Made by a program: the position numbers and the translations under genes. The notes beneath the pieces are model-generated. The model was not told the DNA's origin, searched no databases, and was given only the letters and a program-made list of their open reading frames with translations. DNA of 60,000 bases from Cristatella mucedo (lineage: Eukaryota > Bryozoa > Phylactolaemata > Cristatellidae). Position 1 is the stretch's first letter. The number at the start of each line of letters is the position of its first letter. This document shows positions 35,888 to 47,200 of the stretch, piece after piece. The DNA lies in assembly GCA_009760855.2 (NCBI GenBank), contig WPIO01000097.1, positions 1,334,001-1,394,000 on the forward strand. The letters run 5' to 3'.

Positions 35888-36726
35888 TATTCCAAAGCGA
35901 CCTCTCGTTAGACGACCACATCAGCTCCACAGTCAAATCTGCCTATTTTCAACTTCATAACGTTGCTCGAATTCGGGCTTGTTTAGATAAGGATACCACG
36001 TCCAAGTTGGTCCATGCATTCGCGACATCCCGTCTCGACTTCTACAACTCAATGCTCGCTGGCCTACCGGCATGTGCGATCAGGCGATTGCAGCTGGTGC
36101 AAAACTCCGCAGCTAGGCTTGTCTGTCGTAAGCATCGCAGTTGTAGCATCACACCACTTCTCGCCGACCTGCACTGGCTACCAGTCAAGCAACGGATTGA
36201 CTTCAAGGTTTTGTTGCTCACTTTTAGGTCCCTTCATTCTTTGGCTCCATCCTATCTCTCAGATCTACTCCCCCAACCAGGCCAAGCATCGTACCACCCG
36301 CTTTTCGGAATCCAACAGTCTACAAATATCCCGTACAAACCTCAAATCCTTTGGAGACCGGGCATTTAGTTCGCATGCTCCCAAAGCCTGGAACTCCCTC
36401 CCGACCTGCGTCAGAACATCCCCTGACCTGACCACATTTAAAAAGAATTTAAAACCTATTTAGGATAGCATTTAGTGGGTCCCTGTGATTCGTCCTTGAT
36501 GTGCTTTTGCGTGCTGACACTGTGCATGCTGCGACTAACCACATTTGCATGCCGACCCTGTGCATGTTACCCCTAACCATGTTATTCATTTTGTTTGTTT
36601 GTCAAGCATGATTTTACTCACCATTCAATTGCATTTCCCTTTGCAGCAAATGTAAAGCGCCTAGAGAGAGATTGAGTTCTCTGAGGGCGCTTTATCAAGA
36701 GCATTATTATTATTATTATTATTAAG
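35888..36726 (+). mobile_element. LINE-A insertion inside LINE-B
   Basis: 5'-truncated copy: RT from FQSDLSLDDHISSTVKSAYF-like sequence, [58 protein letters not shown], 3' UTR, perfect tail hairpin and (ATT)n to 36725. TAAGCA flanks both sides (35877-35882 and 36727-36732 region), a candidate target-site duplication. Confidence 0.8.
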
Positions 36727-37239
36727 TAAGCATGACCCAGGAAAATTCGGGCCTTTGGGGTCAGCATAAGAATTCTGCTCTGTATCTGTTGGTCGACCGG
36801 GAGCCACTGCAGCAGCTCCTTAAGCAAAAGGAAACACTCACAAAGGAGAGGAGACCTCAGGGATTTGTTGACTAACCTTGCAGCTGCATTTATATCCTGC
36901 CGCAAAAGCTTGGAAGGGTTTTTTCGGGGGCAACAGAACTACAGTATTCCAGCCTAGACAGAACCAAGGAGCTCGTACAATTTTTAGCAGCCACCATGGT
37001 TCTTGTCACGAGCTCAAAAGGGCAAGCAGGCATGCAAACTCTAATAGCTACCAATGACTTCAACCACTGTGCTGGTTTCCAGTGCAAAGGACGACAACAC
37101 ACGATAGGATGTCGCCAGCATTTAAGTGATACAACAGCTAGCAGGCAACTAGAAGCTTGAAGAGTTATGTAGCTAGGGTCAAAGGGTCAAAGGGACCGAC
37201 AGCTGATCCCAATGCGACTCTACAAGAGCAGACAAATAT

Positions 37240-38440
37240 GTCTTCTTGGTCTCTGTGTTTATCTGGATCTTAGAGCAGTGTTTGACACTTGATGACACAG
37301 TCCTTGCCTAGCGCCTCTCATCTCGCCTGGGCATAACTGGCACTGCACTGCAATAGTTCAGACCCTATCTCAGTGGCAGACTCCAGAGCATTGATACCAG
37401 AGCAAAAATCATCAGAAGAACCTCAAAAGTATGGGGGAGGGGTACCCCGAAACTCAGTGCTAGGTTCAGTTCTTTTCGCAATTTATACTCTCCTTGTTGA
37501 CGATGTAATTGCCAAGTAATCTGGACTTTAACTTCTTCTATGCCGATGACAAACATCTGTCTCCATGCTTTGATTCCTCCCAGCCTCCAAACACGTCAAA
37601 CTCTCTCAACTCTCTTGCTGCATGTGTTCCTGATATTCACACTTGGATGGCAACAAACTTTCTCAAATTGAATGACGTAAAAAAATTACTAGTCACGGAC
37701 AAACCTAGTTTTGCTCAAATTGGAAAACCTAATCTTCAAAATGGCCAAGACCAGCATTTATCCAATAGCAAATGCACGAAATCTTTTCCAAGGTGACATA
37801 CTCTTGACGACCACATCAGCTCCACTGTCATGTCTCCTTGCTTTCAGCAGTAAAACATTGCCAGAATGTGTGCACCCTTAAACAGGGATACCACATCGTA
37901 TTGGTTCATATATTCAAAACATCCAGGCTACACTTCTTAAATTCTCTGCTTGCAGGTCTTCTGGCCTGTGCAACAACGGCGCTTACAGTAGGCGAAAAAC
38001 TCAGCAGCTAAGCTTGTCTGACATCAATTTCGCAGTTGCCATATTACACTACTTCTCACAATCCTGCATTGGAGTGCCAGCGACCAGCATATCAACTTCA
38101 AGGTCTTGTCACTCACTTAAGATCCCTTTACTCAGTTGCTCCAGCCTACCGATCTAAACTACTTTCCAGTCAGGCTAGGCATCATACCACTCACTCTTCT
38201 GACTCAACTCATTTAGCTGAGCCTCATAACAGCCTCAACTCCTTCGGAGACCATGCCTTTAGTTAATTTACTTTCAAAGCCTTAAACACAACTTCAAATA
38301 AAGTAACGACACCCTCCTGACAACATTCAAACAGAAACTAAAAACGCATCTGTTCCTCACAGCATTTGCTTGCATTACTAACTATCCTTTACGAGCTTAT
38401 GTGTGCTGACACGGTCCACGGTATCACTAACCATAGCTAT
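37240..38440 (+). mobile_element. LINE-A copy, decayed, with YADD
   Basis: RT core and C-terminus in many frames: RLSSRLGITGTAL-like, FNFFYADDKHLSPCFDSSQPP at 37525-37590, ACVPDIHTWMATNFLKLND, then decayed HPLLTILHWSASDQHINFKVLSL near 38045-38115. 3' UTR to about 38440 without a clear (ATT)n. Confidence 0.7.
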
Positions 38441-38462
38441 GCTTCTTTTATAGCATATTCGT

Positions 38463-38592
38463 CCTGGTTTGGCCTACGGTTAAGGTGCTTGCCTTTAAAG
38501 ATCAAAGTCGTGGGTTCGAGCCCTTCGGCATATGTAAAGCCTCAGCTTAGAGACCAAATTCTCTTAGCACAATACAAATGAATTATAATTTT
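38463..38592 (+). mobile_element. SINE-B, tRNA-derived
   Basis: A-box-like TGGCCTACGGTTAAGG, B-box GGTTCGAGCCC near 38514-38524, GGCATATGTAAAGCC and tail ATACAAATGAATTATAATTTTA. Near full length. Confidence 0.75.
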
Positions 38593-40069
38593 ATATTTTA
38601 TATGTACAGGCTCATAAAGAGATACATTTCTCAGAGGATATTAAACAATGGCTTTATTGTTATTACAATTACACGTACCGAAACGTGGCCAGCTCAAGAC
38701 CTCTTCTCTGCCGTCCAGAGAGAATGGAATGAACCCAATGAGCATTCTGGGGACTTCAGCAGGTCACAGTAGCCCAAGGACCTAGCGATCTTCTGTGAGT
38801 GAAATCGGTCTGAGAAGCACACATGCAGTCATCTGAAAGCCCCATTGCTCCTAAGAGTCTCTGACTTTAGCTGTCTCTGTCGAGTAGCCGGTAGAGCGCA
38901 TAGCAGCACGAGCACAGAAACACACAATTTACACACCCTGACACACATGCACGCACACACAGATGCACATTTACACACGGAGTAAGGATTTCTCCCAGTT
39001 CACTGCCTCTGCCAAGCATATTAATTAGAAGTCAAACACGCCACTCAGCCTTATTTGCTTCCAAGTAATTGTTTGTTCTTCACGTCACGTTCTTTTTCCT
39101 TCTATGTGTGAGCTCGGATTAAGGCTGGAAGCTAGCTGAATTCGAATTGAAGTACAATGACAAAAGAGCCGCAGAAAGACCAAAAGACAGATAAAGGCAG
39201 ACACAGTGAGACGGCAAAAGTCAATGAGAAGCTTGAGGAGACAGTGCAGCACAAACAGGGGGCAACAGTGCTTGCGAAACCAGCACGCAGGTGCCTACAT
39301 CGGTATGTGCGTGCTTGTGCGCGAGGGCTCGTGCAAGCGTGCGGCCAATGCAACCTAGTGGCAGCAAATATAGCCATGCCTCATATTTCAAATTTCCAAT
39401 GGATTTTTGCAAAAATTTGTTAAAACAATCGTTAATCGAGCAAATGTCAATAAAGAACTAGTCCTCAAACTAAAACTACAGTGGACCGACAATTGAAAAG
39501 AAAGTGACTCCACAAAAGAAAAAAAAACAGGATCACCCCCACATTCAGAGGCCTTCAACCAAACAAGGTATTTTCTGGATCAGCGATTGCCATATGCGTA
39601 CACATAAGGGTGTGAAGAACACAAAACGTAGAGTAGATAGTTTTGAGGCAGATGCCTTAAAGGATACTTGAAGCAGTACACCTAGTTTCACTTCTAGTTT
39701 AAGACACGGAGATGCTGTACAGGTTCTAAAATTGAACTAGGAATTATTTCTTTTTTCCCCCGAATAAGTTAGTAGACTGACTGAACACACACACACTCTC
39801 TCTCTCTCTCCTCTCTCTCTCTGTTCGCATTTTCTATGCATATCTGAGATCAGGCCTGGGGACTAAGAGAAAATCTGCCTCCACTTAACGTCCACTCCAG
39901 CTTCTGTCACCACCCCTACAATGATGACTTATGCATCATTTAAAGACACAGCTGTTCTACCATGCTTTCCTTATGCCCAACTTCTCTTTTTTCCTGTGTG
40001 GTTTGTGTGTTTCATTGTGCATTATTCAGTGCATGTTACTAACCAGAGGTCCTAATAACCGGTGGCCCT
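38593..40069. other. Unassigned stretch with simple repeats
   Basis: Includes a CA-rich run near 38920-38980 and a (CT)n tract at 39798-39822. No gene recognised; the frames at 39132-39423 overlap on both strands and look like chance. Confidence 0.45.
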
Positions 40070-40258
40070 AAGAGTCTTCTTGTGCGCTTTTGCATTCTGG
40101 CCCAAGCACGACACGTATTTGTTTATGCATGCTTGTCTAAAGTTGATAATTTGTATGCCAATAACCCTTGCTTATTCATTTTCTTGCAGCGAGCTGTAAA
40201 GCACCTAGTGATTTACTCCTCTTTAGGTGCACTAAAAACGACCTATTATTATTATTAA
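40070..40258 (+). mobile_element. LINE type C tail
   Basis: Relative of 5330-5490. The hairpin stem is GCACCTA/TAGGTGC, exactly paired, where LINE-A has GCGCC/GGCGC. Ends (ATT)n at 40243-40255. Confidence 0.55.
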
Positions 40259-41032
40259 AGATAGTTTAGTTGCCAGCCAAGGCTTGATACACTGACTTCG
40301 GCATTAAATTTGGCCAGATTTGCTAGCATGGAGCTGCCACGCTAGCATGGAGCTGAAAGTCCATTCGCTCGGCGAAGCGTTGGTGTATTTTGGTGCATCT
40401 TTTACACGGCCTATCTAAAAGTCCAAGGCACAAGTCGAAACTGCTTAAGAAAGCTGGAGAACAGCAACCTCAAAACCCATTCATTACTATTTGTTTCCAG
40501 TCCTGAATACATTTTTTAAAGGGCATGCATTGTAATTACTGATCTAGAATATCCTCTGCTTTCTCAATTAGTGTCCGAATCCGGGCTATTGGGAATTTTT
40601 AGGGCAAGGCAGCAACAGTTTCCTTGTGTTTCCCTATATGGTGGTCATACATTGCAGGTTTGCTTTGATTTTTCATTGCTGTATGCATACTTGGTGTACA
40701 TTTTTACCTACAGTTACTCAAATAGAATTGACCATTCTGAAATGCAACCATACTTGTGCAGTTAGTGTGACAATCCTCACCAGAGTTAAGAAGTCGCAAG
40801 AACAGCCGAATAACCTGTGAAGACTGTACTTTGGGCAAGCAATCACTCGAGAACTGTCAAAGGCATCAAACGCATCAGGATAGTGCATCTTATGAAGACA
40901 TAACAACTTATGTGGGAGTAGTTGAGGTCAGACAATGAAGCACATTACAAGTACAATCTTAACAAGACTGCTTGCATAGCCTATGCATTAGGACACAACA
41001 GAAAAGCACTTGCAAAATAAAAAGATCCCACT
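40259..41032. other. Unassigned stretch
   Basis: Short chance frames only. Confidence 0.4.
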
Positions 41033-41165
41033 AATAATAATAATAATAACAATATTAATACAGTTGATAAAGCACCCTCAGAGAACTCAATCTCTTTCCA
41101 GGTGCTTTACAATTGCTGCAAAGGAAGCACGGTCAAATGGTTAGTGGTAGCATGCTCAATAAACA
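41033..41165 (-). mobile_element. LINE-A 3' tail
   Basis: (AAT)n at 41033-41048 then minus-strand hairpin and the start of the 3' UTR (GAAGCACGGTCAAATGGTTAGTGG). Confidence 0.7.
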
Positions 41166-42099
41166 ACAAGAGAGCCAAACCCACATTAGCTGATAAAAAG
41201 CCAAACTAGGGCTAACAGTTTAAAGCATTTGAGCTGCACACGGCTGGCAAAACAATTTCTATTTACCTTGTTGCCTAGCATCAGGTGGTTTATCCAGCAA
41301 GCTCTTAATATCCTACAACGTACAGCTGAGCACTTCACGATGAGCTCACTGCAGCTGGCTCACTGTGGATTACCGAGCTCTCAGATCGCTTTGCATGTCA
41401 CCAAGGACCACTAAGCTTAGTAACCGGGTCGTGGCTGATTGACACATCCGGTCGGACTGAGCTGCACCATCCACGAATAATGCATCACCACAACCAGATC
41501 AGGCAGGTCATGCCTGCCCAAAGCCTGCCAGCAGTGCTCACAAGAAAACCGTAAAGGAGACCGAAGACCGCACGAGTTTGCACGAAGCTCAGGTAAGCGG
41601 GCTACATCAAGCTGCACAGCAAAATGCTCTCGAGAGGAGGAAAAAATGTTAACCGAAGCATGCGAGCAAACGAAAGAAGCGTGAGTCGAACTCTGAACAA
41701 CGTAAATTCTACTTTGCTTCGATAGTCTACTTTGGGTGAGTGACAAGCCGCAGACGCACAAGCATGAGTCTGTGCCACCAGACCCAGTTTTGAGTGGTAT
41801 GCAATTGAATCCCGCAGAGCAAAGTGGCACCGACAGACGCCTACACACTTGAGTGGGTGGCAAAGCAGACAGAACCCGTAGCTTACTTACGTGTTTAGAG
41901 CTCCCACAAAGTCATCTCCCGTCCAGGCAGATCATAAAAACACCAGACAGTGAACAGGAACGGCACGGGCGTGGAGAGTTCCCACAAAAGTCATCGCCCA
42001 TTCAGGCACGTCAAAACAGTACAACCGGCAGTGAACTTGAATTGCAATAGGCAAATGAGCCAGGCTAAGATCACACACATAGATACATGTTGGGGCATC

Positions 42100-42154
<55 letters not shown>

Positions 42155-42205
42155 GCGCACACACAACACACGCACGCGCACACACACGCACGCGCACACA
42201 CACGC

Positions 42206-42242
<37 letters not shown>

Positions 42243-42256
42243 AGCACACAGCCACG
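41166..42256. other. 3' flank of the Dab gene
   Basis: Probably contains the Dab 3' UTR, since the gene stops at 42257 going left. Holds a diverged direct repeat of about 60 bp (41898 and 41976, GAG(C/T)TCCCACAAA...CAGTGAAC) and the (CA)n tract. The minus-strand frame at 41417-41863 has no family signature. Confidence 0.4.
42103..42239. repeat. (CA)n / (CACG) microsatellite
   Basis: About 137 bp of almost pure CA units with CG variants in the middle. Long open frames in both strands over it are artefacts of the repeat. It begins 18 bases past the Dab stop codon. Confidence 0.95.
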
Positions 42257-44254
42257 CTATGGCGGCTGCTGAGCTTCTACACCAGTATTTAAAGCTTCCG
42301 ACACATTGGCGGGCATGGTGTGAGAGCGAAGTCGTGGCGGAGGTGGAGGAGGGACGATCGCCGCTGAGAGCTGACACCGGCAGTGCTCAGGAAGAGAAGG
42401 TGGGGGGCTCGTTGGAGGGCCAGCATCAAAAACGTCGACTGTGTCTCTCAGGGAGGGCTTACGACGTGGAACAGCGGGTGCCACCGGAGCTATGACCAAT
42501 CGTGGCAAAGACGAGTCGGGAAAAGCAAAATCTGCATGATCACGAACCCGAACTGGCAGAGGAGGTGGGCAATACGAGGGTGATGCACAGGCCACCGAGT
42601 GAGCAGTCCTGCCTCCATTTACTGGAGGTTCATCAGATACTGGCGAGCCGATGGCTGGCCAAGTTGACGCATCGTCTTGGACGGAGGGCCCATCCGACAG
42701 CAAAGTGCCAGTGCACCCTGGAGGTGAGAGCTGATGAGCGGCGATCGGATAATCGATGTTAGTCACGTGACTAGCGGTCCCCACAGCACCGTCTGCCATG
42801 TCGGCCGATACGTTCGTTTCGGCGTCGATCTGATTAAACTGGGGACACGGACTGGCGGGCTGGATGCCCGGGCTACTAAAGCCAGCTGGCAACAAAGGGT
42901 CACCAATAGGAAGGGTCTCAGTCGAGGAAGACGTGCCTAAGGCAAGACCCGCACTGGAGCAATGGCAGGCACAGGCGCCCTTGAGGGCCGATGAAGATGA
43001 CTGCAGCACGTGGTCAGCACCACACGTACAGAGGTCACGGCTTCGCAGGGCTTCCGACCTGGCCGCCACATCTTCATGCACAGTCGCAGCCGAAGCTCGC
43101 GGAAGAGGGGGAGGCGGATAAGCAGGCGGGCCCAAATCAAAACTGTCTCCATCGACAGAGAAGCTGCTGTCTTCAAAGCGCTGCAGCGGTGAGCCGCCGG
43201 CTTCGGTGGGCGTCCTGCTCTGTGCCTGCGAATCGACGGCCTGGCTATTGCTTGGCTGACCGCTCGCGACCGCCCAGCAGCGCCCCTCGTCGGTGGCGGC
43301 GCCACTCGAGAGGCGGCCGCCGCCGGTTGGCGCATAACAAAACCCGCTCCCAGCTGCGGAGGAATGCTCGGCACTGCCGTCGCGCCGGTCGCCAGCATCA
43401 TTAAAGTCGTAATTGAGCACGTGGCAATCGTCGCCACTCGAGAACGATACATTACTTGTATTGCTGTTGGCACCCTCTGGAGCGGTCTGCGTTGCGGGTG
43501 ACTGCTTCGCCATCTCCAGCAGCGACTTCCTCGGCGGATTTTTGATGTCAGAGAAAAACTCATCTTTTCGACGAGGCTTCTGACCTTGCTTTCCCAGAAG
43601 ATCGATAGCAGCAAACGCGTCTTCGAACACTTCACCCTGCTGCTGGCCTCCAGCAGAGGCTGCCTGCGGCGCTAGCACCTTCTGCGGCTGCAATGGCGCA
43701 GCGCCGCCGGCGGTGGCGGCTGCGCTGGCGTTTGCAAACGGGCTCGGAGTCGAGAAGAACGGGTCGTTGGCGAATGACTCGGGGCTGGCCCACATGCTGG
43801 GCTGCTGCCCAGGAACCTGCCATCCCGGATTGAACGCTGCCGGACCGCCAGGCTGAACAGCACCCAACGGCAGAGCGGCACTGGCTGCTGGCGCCGGTTG
43901 GAATGGCGCCGGTTGAAATGGCGCCGGTTGAAATGGTGCCGGCTGGAATGGCGCAGGTTGGAATGGCGCCGGCTGGAATGGCGCCGGCTGGAATTGTGAC
44001 GTCGCGAATGGCTGACCAAAGGCAGAAGCCGCCACACCAAAGGAAGTGGTCGCAGCAGGCAATGGTTGCTGCTGTGGCTGTGCTGGCAAGGCCGACGGCC
44101 ATGCTGCTGCAGCAGCTACTGGCTGCCGAGCGATCACGGAGGCGTTCGGAGGCTCAGCGATCGACCACGCCCCAGTCTGGGCGGGCACACCAGCAGCCGT
44201 TGACAGCTGCACTCCTCCGTATCCGGCGAGCTGCACCTGCTGGATCGGCTGGTT
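42257..44254 (-). CDS. DAB: Dab exon 5 (long C-terminal tail)
   Basis: 1998 nt in one exon, acceptor cgttccag|AACCAG, coding 665 residues then TAG. Contains the FQPAP minisatellite, DPF, the [14 protein letters not shown] stretch (470-483), several PPPP runs and the Pro-rich end. Plus-strand frames over this exon are shadows. The 665-codon frame has no stop, far beyond chance. Confidence 0.88.
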   Translation of the reverse strand, partial: NQPIQQVQLAGYGGVQLSTAAGVPAQTGAWSIAEPPNASVIARQPVAAAAAWPSALPAQPQQQPLPAATTSFGVAASAFGQPFATSQFQPAPFQPAPFQPAPFQPAPFQPAPFQPAPFQPAPAASAALPLGAVQPGGPAAFNPGWQVPGQQPSMWASPESFANDPFFSTPSPFANASAAATAGGAAPLQPQKVLAPQAASAGGQQQGEVFEDAFAAIDLLGKQGQKPRRKDEFFSDIKNPPRKSLLEMAKQSPATQTAPEGANSNTSNVSFSSGDDCHVLNYDFNDAGDRRDGSAEHSSAAGSGFCYAPTGGGRLSSGAATDEGRCWAVASGQPSNSQAVDSQAQSRTPTEAGGSPLQRFEDSSFSVDGDSFDLGPPAYPPPPLPRASAATVHEDVAARSEALRSRDLCTCGADHVLQSSSSALKGACACHCSSAGLALGTSSSTETLPIGDPLLPAGFSSPGIQPASPCPQFNQIDAETNVSADMADGAVGTASHVTNIDYPIAAHQLSPPGCTGTLLSDGPSVQDDASTWPAIGSPVSDEPPVNGGRTAHSVACASPSYCPPPLPVRVRDHADFAFPDSSLPRLVIAPVAPAVPRRKPSLRDTVDVFDAGPPTSPPPSLPEHCRCQLSAAIVPPPPPPRLRSHTMPANVSEALNTGVEAQQPP

Positions 44255-47200
44255 CTGGAACGTTGCGAGATGGTGAGAGAAGGCGATGAGGTTGTCGAGA
44301 AGAAGCCAAGCCAAGCAATGCTGCAGAGCGAGCCGAAAGGCAGCAAGCAGTGGCAGACTGCGCAGACAGACAGCACAATGGCAGGCTCCTGTTACAATGC
44401 AAGTGGAAATGGTCTGATGGAGAAAAAAACAAGGCCAAAATCAGGCTACGACGGCATGCAGCCACGGCTAGACGGCAGGGTGCCTGTACATCTGCACGAC
44501 TCTGAAATTAGCTCGGTGAAGAGTGGTGGCAGCTATAAGAGTAGATGCTTCGACATAATACAGAGGACAGCGCAAGTGAAGACGGCAGTTGATTTCAGCT
44601 GCGCTTACACTAATCTCACCCCGGCGTACCGTCTAAAGACAGGCCAGAGAAAAAAATTTACGACGCCAGGACTACTGTCATTTTCGTAGTCCCATAGGCA
44701 CACGTCTTACTATTATAATTATCATAATTATGATACAACCTCAGGCACCCTAAGCCAAAGAATCCTAAGTCATACATGCAACTTGACCGTGACACATCAC
44801 TACGGTCAGAGAGTATCTGCACCTGTGGAAATCCGTGTTCCTTCGGTATTTTGGTTTGAAAATATTTTGAGAAAATTCAGCGATTATTCGGTTGATAACC
44901 TGTTGACAAACTGCCATGAGGTAAATGGCTTTTGAGAAGCATGTGACAGAAAGCCAAAGAAAGTGGTAATCTCCTGTGTGACCAGAGCGCAAATCAGAGT
45001 CCATTAACCACTTCTTTCGTGCTGCCTTGCAGTCTGCAGAAGGAATACCTTACTTCTGCCTTGCCCTTGCTCTCCGTATTAATTCTTCCGAAATAAAGGC
45101 TCAGCTTGAAGTGACTATTTATGCAGATAGTGTTCGCCCTGAGTAGTCGACACCACAGCTCGCTACTTCTAAATCACCTGCTTCCACGACTTGCTGTCTG
45201 CTTATTCTTGAGATCTCGTTGATTGATTAGTCCAAGCAGACAGTTTTCTGGAGAAAGCTCAAAACAGGATGTCTTCCTTAATAATGATAATAATACATTT
45301 GTATAGCACCCTCAGATAACTTAAAATCTCTATCCAGAACCTTTACTTGTGCTGTAAAGGAAGCATTCGAAGGTAAACAAACGAGGAAGGGGCTGTTCCC
45401 ACAGCTTCACAGCTTAGGACAGCATGCCCCATTGTTGTGATCTTGCTAGGGTTGACAGAATGAAACCGTATTCCGACCAAAGTCCTATTTCTGTCGTTTT
45501 TAGACGAAACTTCAAACAGTTCTGGGAGAGCTGATTTGGCGATTTTAGCTGGTGCACACGAGCTGGTTCCACAAAACTATTGTGACTGCAATTTCTTGAT
45601 TAAGTTAACGACACAATTGTCTCCCATGCCTTGACATAAATAAACGAATTTGACGTTGATCTTATTACCGTGCTAGCATTTGTGACAGATGGAGCAAGAT
45701 GCATACAACAAGCTTTCAGTGATGTTTTGAAGGACCTAGTGTCATGCTCTGTTGAACTAACTTGTTGGCATGCATGCAGAACATCATACTGGAGATTCTA
45801 CTCTTTACAATGTCAGACCAAGCTCGTGTGTCTTGTAAACAACGTCTTTTACTTGTAAGAGTGCTGAAGATTACTTCGACGACTTAATAGTTATTTTTGG
45901 GTCCATTCATGTCACGATGTGTTGTATGAAGTGATGCACTGCTGAAGGTAGAGACAATGGGAAGTCTGCTGTGTCTCAAATTTTTAAATTACTGAATGGC
46001 TTCCAGCAAAAAATATTCATATGATTATATGTGTTATGAGGCAGAAGGACTAGGCCAGACAGCACTGAGGCAGTTGCAGATCTTTCAGATCTTGATAAGG
46101 ACAAGAGCGGCTGCATCTATCAGTATCGTAATATTTTGAGAAGTCCAAAGAAAAACTAGGAGGGTTACTTCAAGCCTGCCTAGCAAGCCACATTCATAAA
46201 ATTATCGAAGCTACATCCTTAAAAGGGAGCTTGCAAACAATACCATATATTGCAGGGTCATTATGTAGTGCTCAAAATATGCATCACCGAACATCAGCCA
46301 TGAGATTGCTGTTGATTGCTCAAGAGCACAGAGCTCTCGGAAGCTGCTACTGTTGCATATTGCTGTCACGTGCGTTTATCCTGACATTTACGCCGTTAAG
46401 GGACTGCTTTCGAGACACAAGCACTTCTTGGCCGACAACAGATGCTCTCTAACACGTTAACAATTTTTCACAAGGGAAAATTTTTAATTCTCGTTCTTAC
46501 GTTCATTTCAGGGTCACCTTTAGTCCAATGACATGTCAGCTTAAATTTTTATGTTGAAATACACTTCTAAAATTCTCCTGCGGAGAACATTCCTTGCTCG
46601 TGGGCATTGTACTTCAGATAATTGATTTCCCCCAAAGATGACTGGGAACAACTTCGAGCATTTGAGCATGTAAAACCCATTGATAATTTTGAGTGGATTT
46701 CGGACTTTTTTCTCTCGAAAAGATTGCACCCACCAAGATTCCGCTATTTTCGGTGAGCAGATTTCTGCTTTTTATTCCGATTCTGCCTGACCCTACAAAG
46801 GATTCCACGAGGACATAGAGCCACGAGGCGAGACATACACAAGAGAGGAGCACTACCTCATGCTTATCGAACAAGCTATCCATGAGCTAGCCACAAGGTA
46901 ACACAGTTGGCCTATTGCAGCATGCGTGCACAGCTTGTCGCTGCACCAGTCTCACGCAAGCCTCTTACCTGACTCACGGACAGGAGTGAATCGAGTTCAA
47001 AAATACCGGCGGCTGCGCTCGGCTGATAAGTCGCTGGCAGCGGCCCCACTGCCGCGGCTGCCGCAGCCGGCGGAGCGACCGGAGGCAGCACGAGCTGCTC
47101 AGCGGCAGCTCCGCTGGCAAAAGCCACAAAAGCCTCGGCAGACGGAGCGCTAGCTGCTTGCTCATTGAGAGCAGGCACAGGAGCAGCGGCCGCCGCCACA

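Larger units (their letters stand above)
35465..37110 (-). mobile_element. LINE-B copy split by a LINE-A insertion
   Basis: Minus strand: RT C-terminal part 37110-36727 (SRLEYCSSV, AARLVNKSLRSPLLCECF, KARIFLGHAYL), then the LINE-A insert on the opposite strand (35888-36726), then the rest of LINE-B from about 35887 (TTACAGCCTCTTTGTGCTATCAGG, MDNKLAVPF-like, GDRSF) and its 3' UTR. A (GA)n tract at 35584-35616 has expanded inside the 3' UTR. Confidence 0.75.
44255..46968. other. Dab intron 4
   Basis: 2.7 kb between exons 4 and 5. Holds a LINE-A tail (45280-45375) and a possible transposase fragment (45640-45860). No additional Dab exon is needed because the phases match. Confidence 0.6.

Noticed and set aside
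41950-42495. Open frames of up to 181 codons across the CA repeat on both strands
   Set aside because: They consist of His-Thr or Cys-Val runs from the (CA)n tract plus flanks; an artefact of the repeat.
42383-44289. Plus-strand frames of 60-140 codons opposite the Dab long exon
   Set aside because: Shadows of a 665-codon GC-rich minus-strand exon; no family signature of their own.
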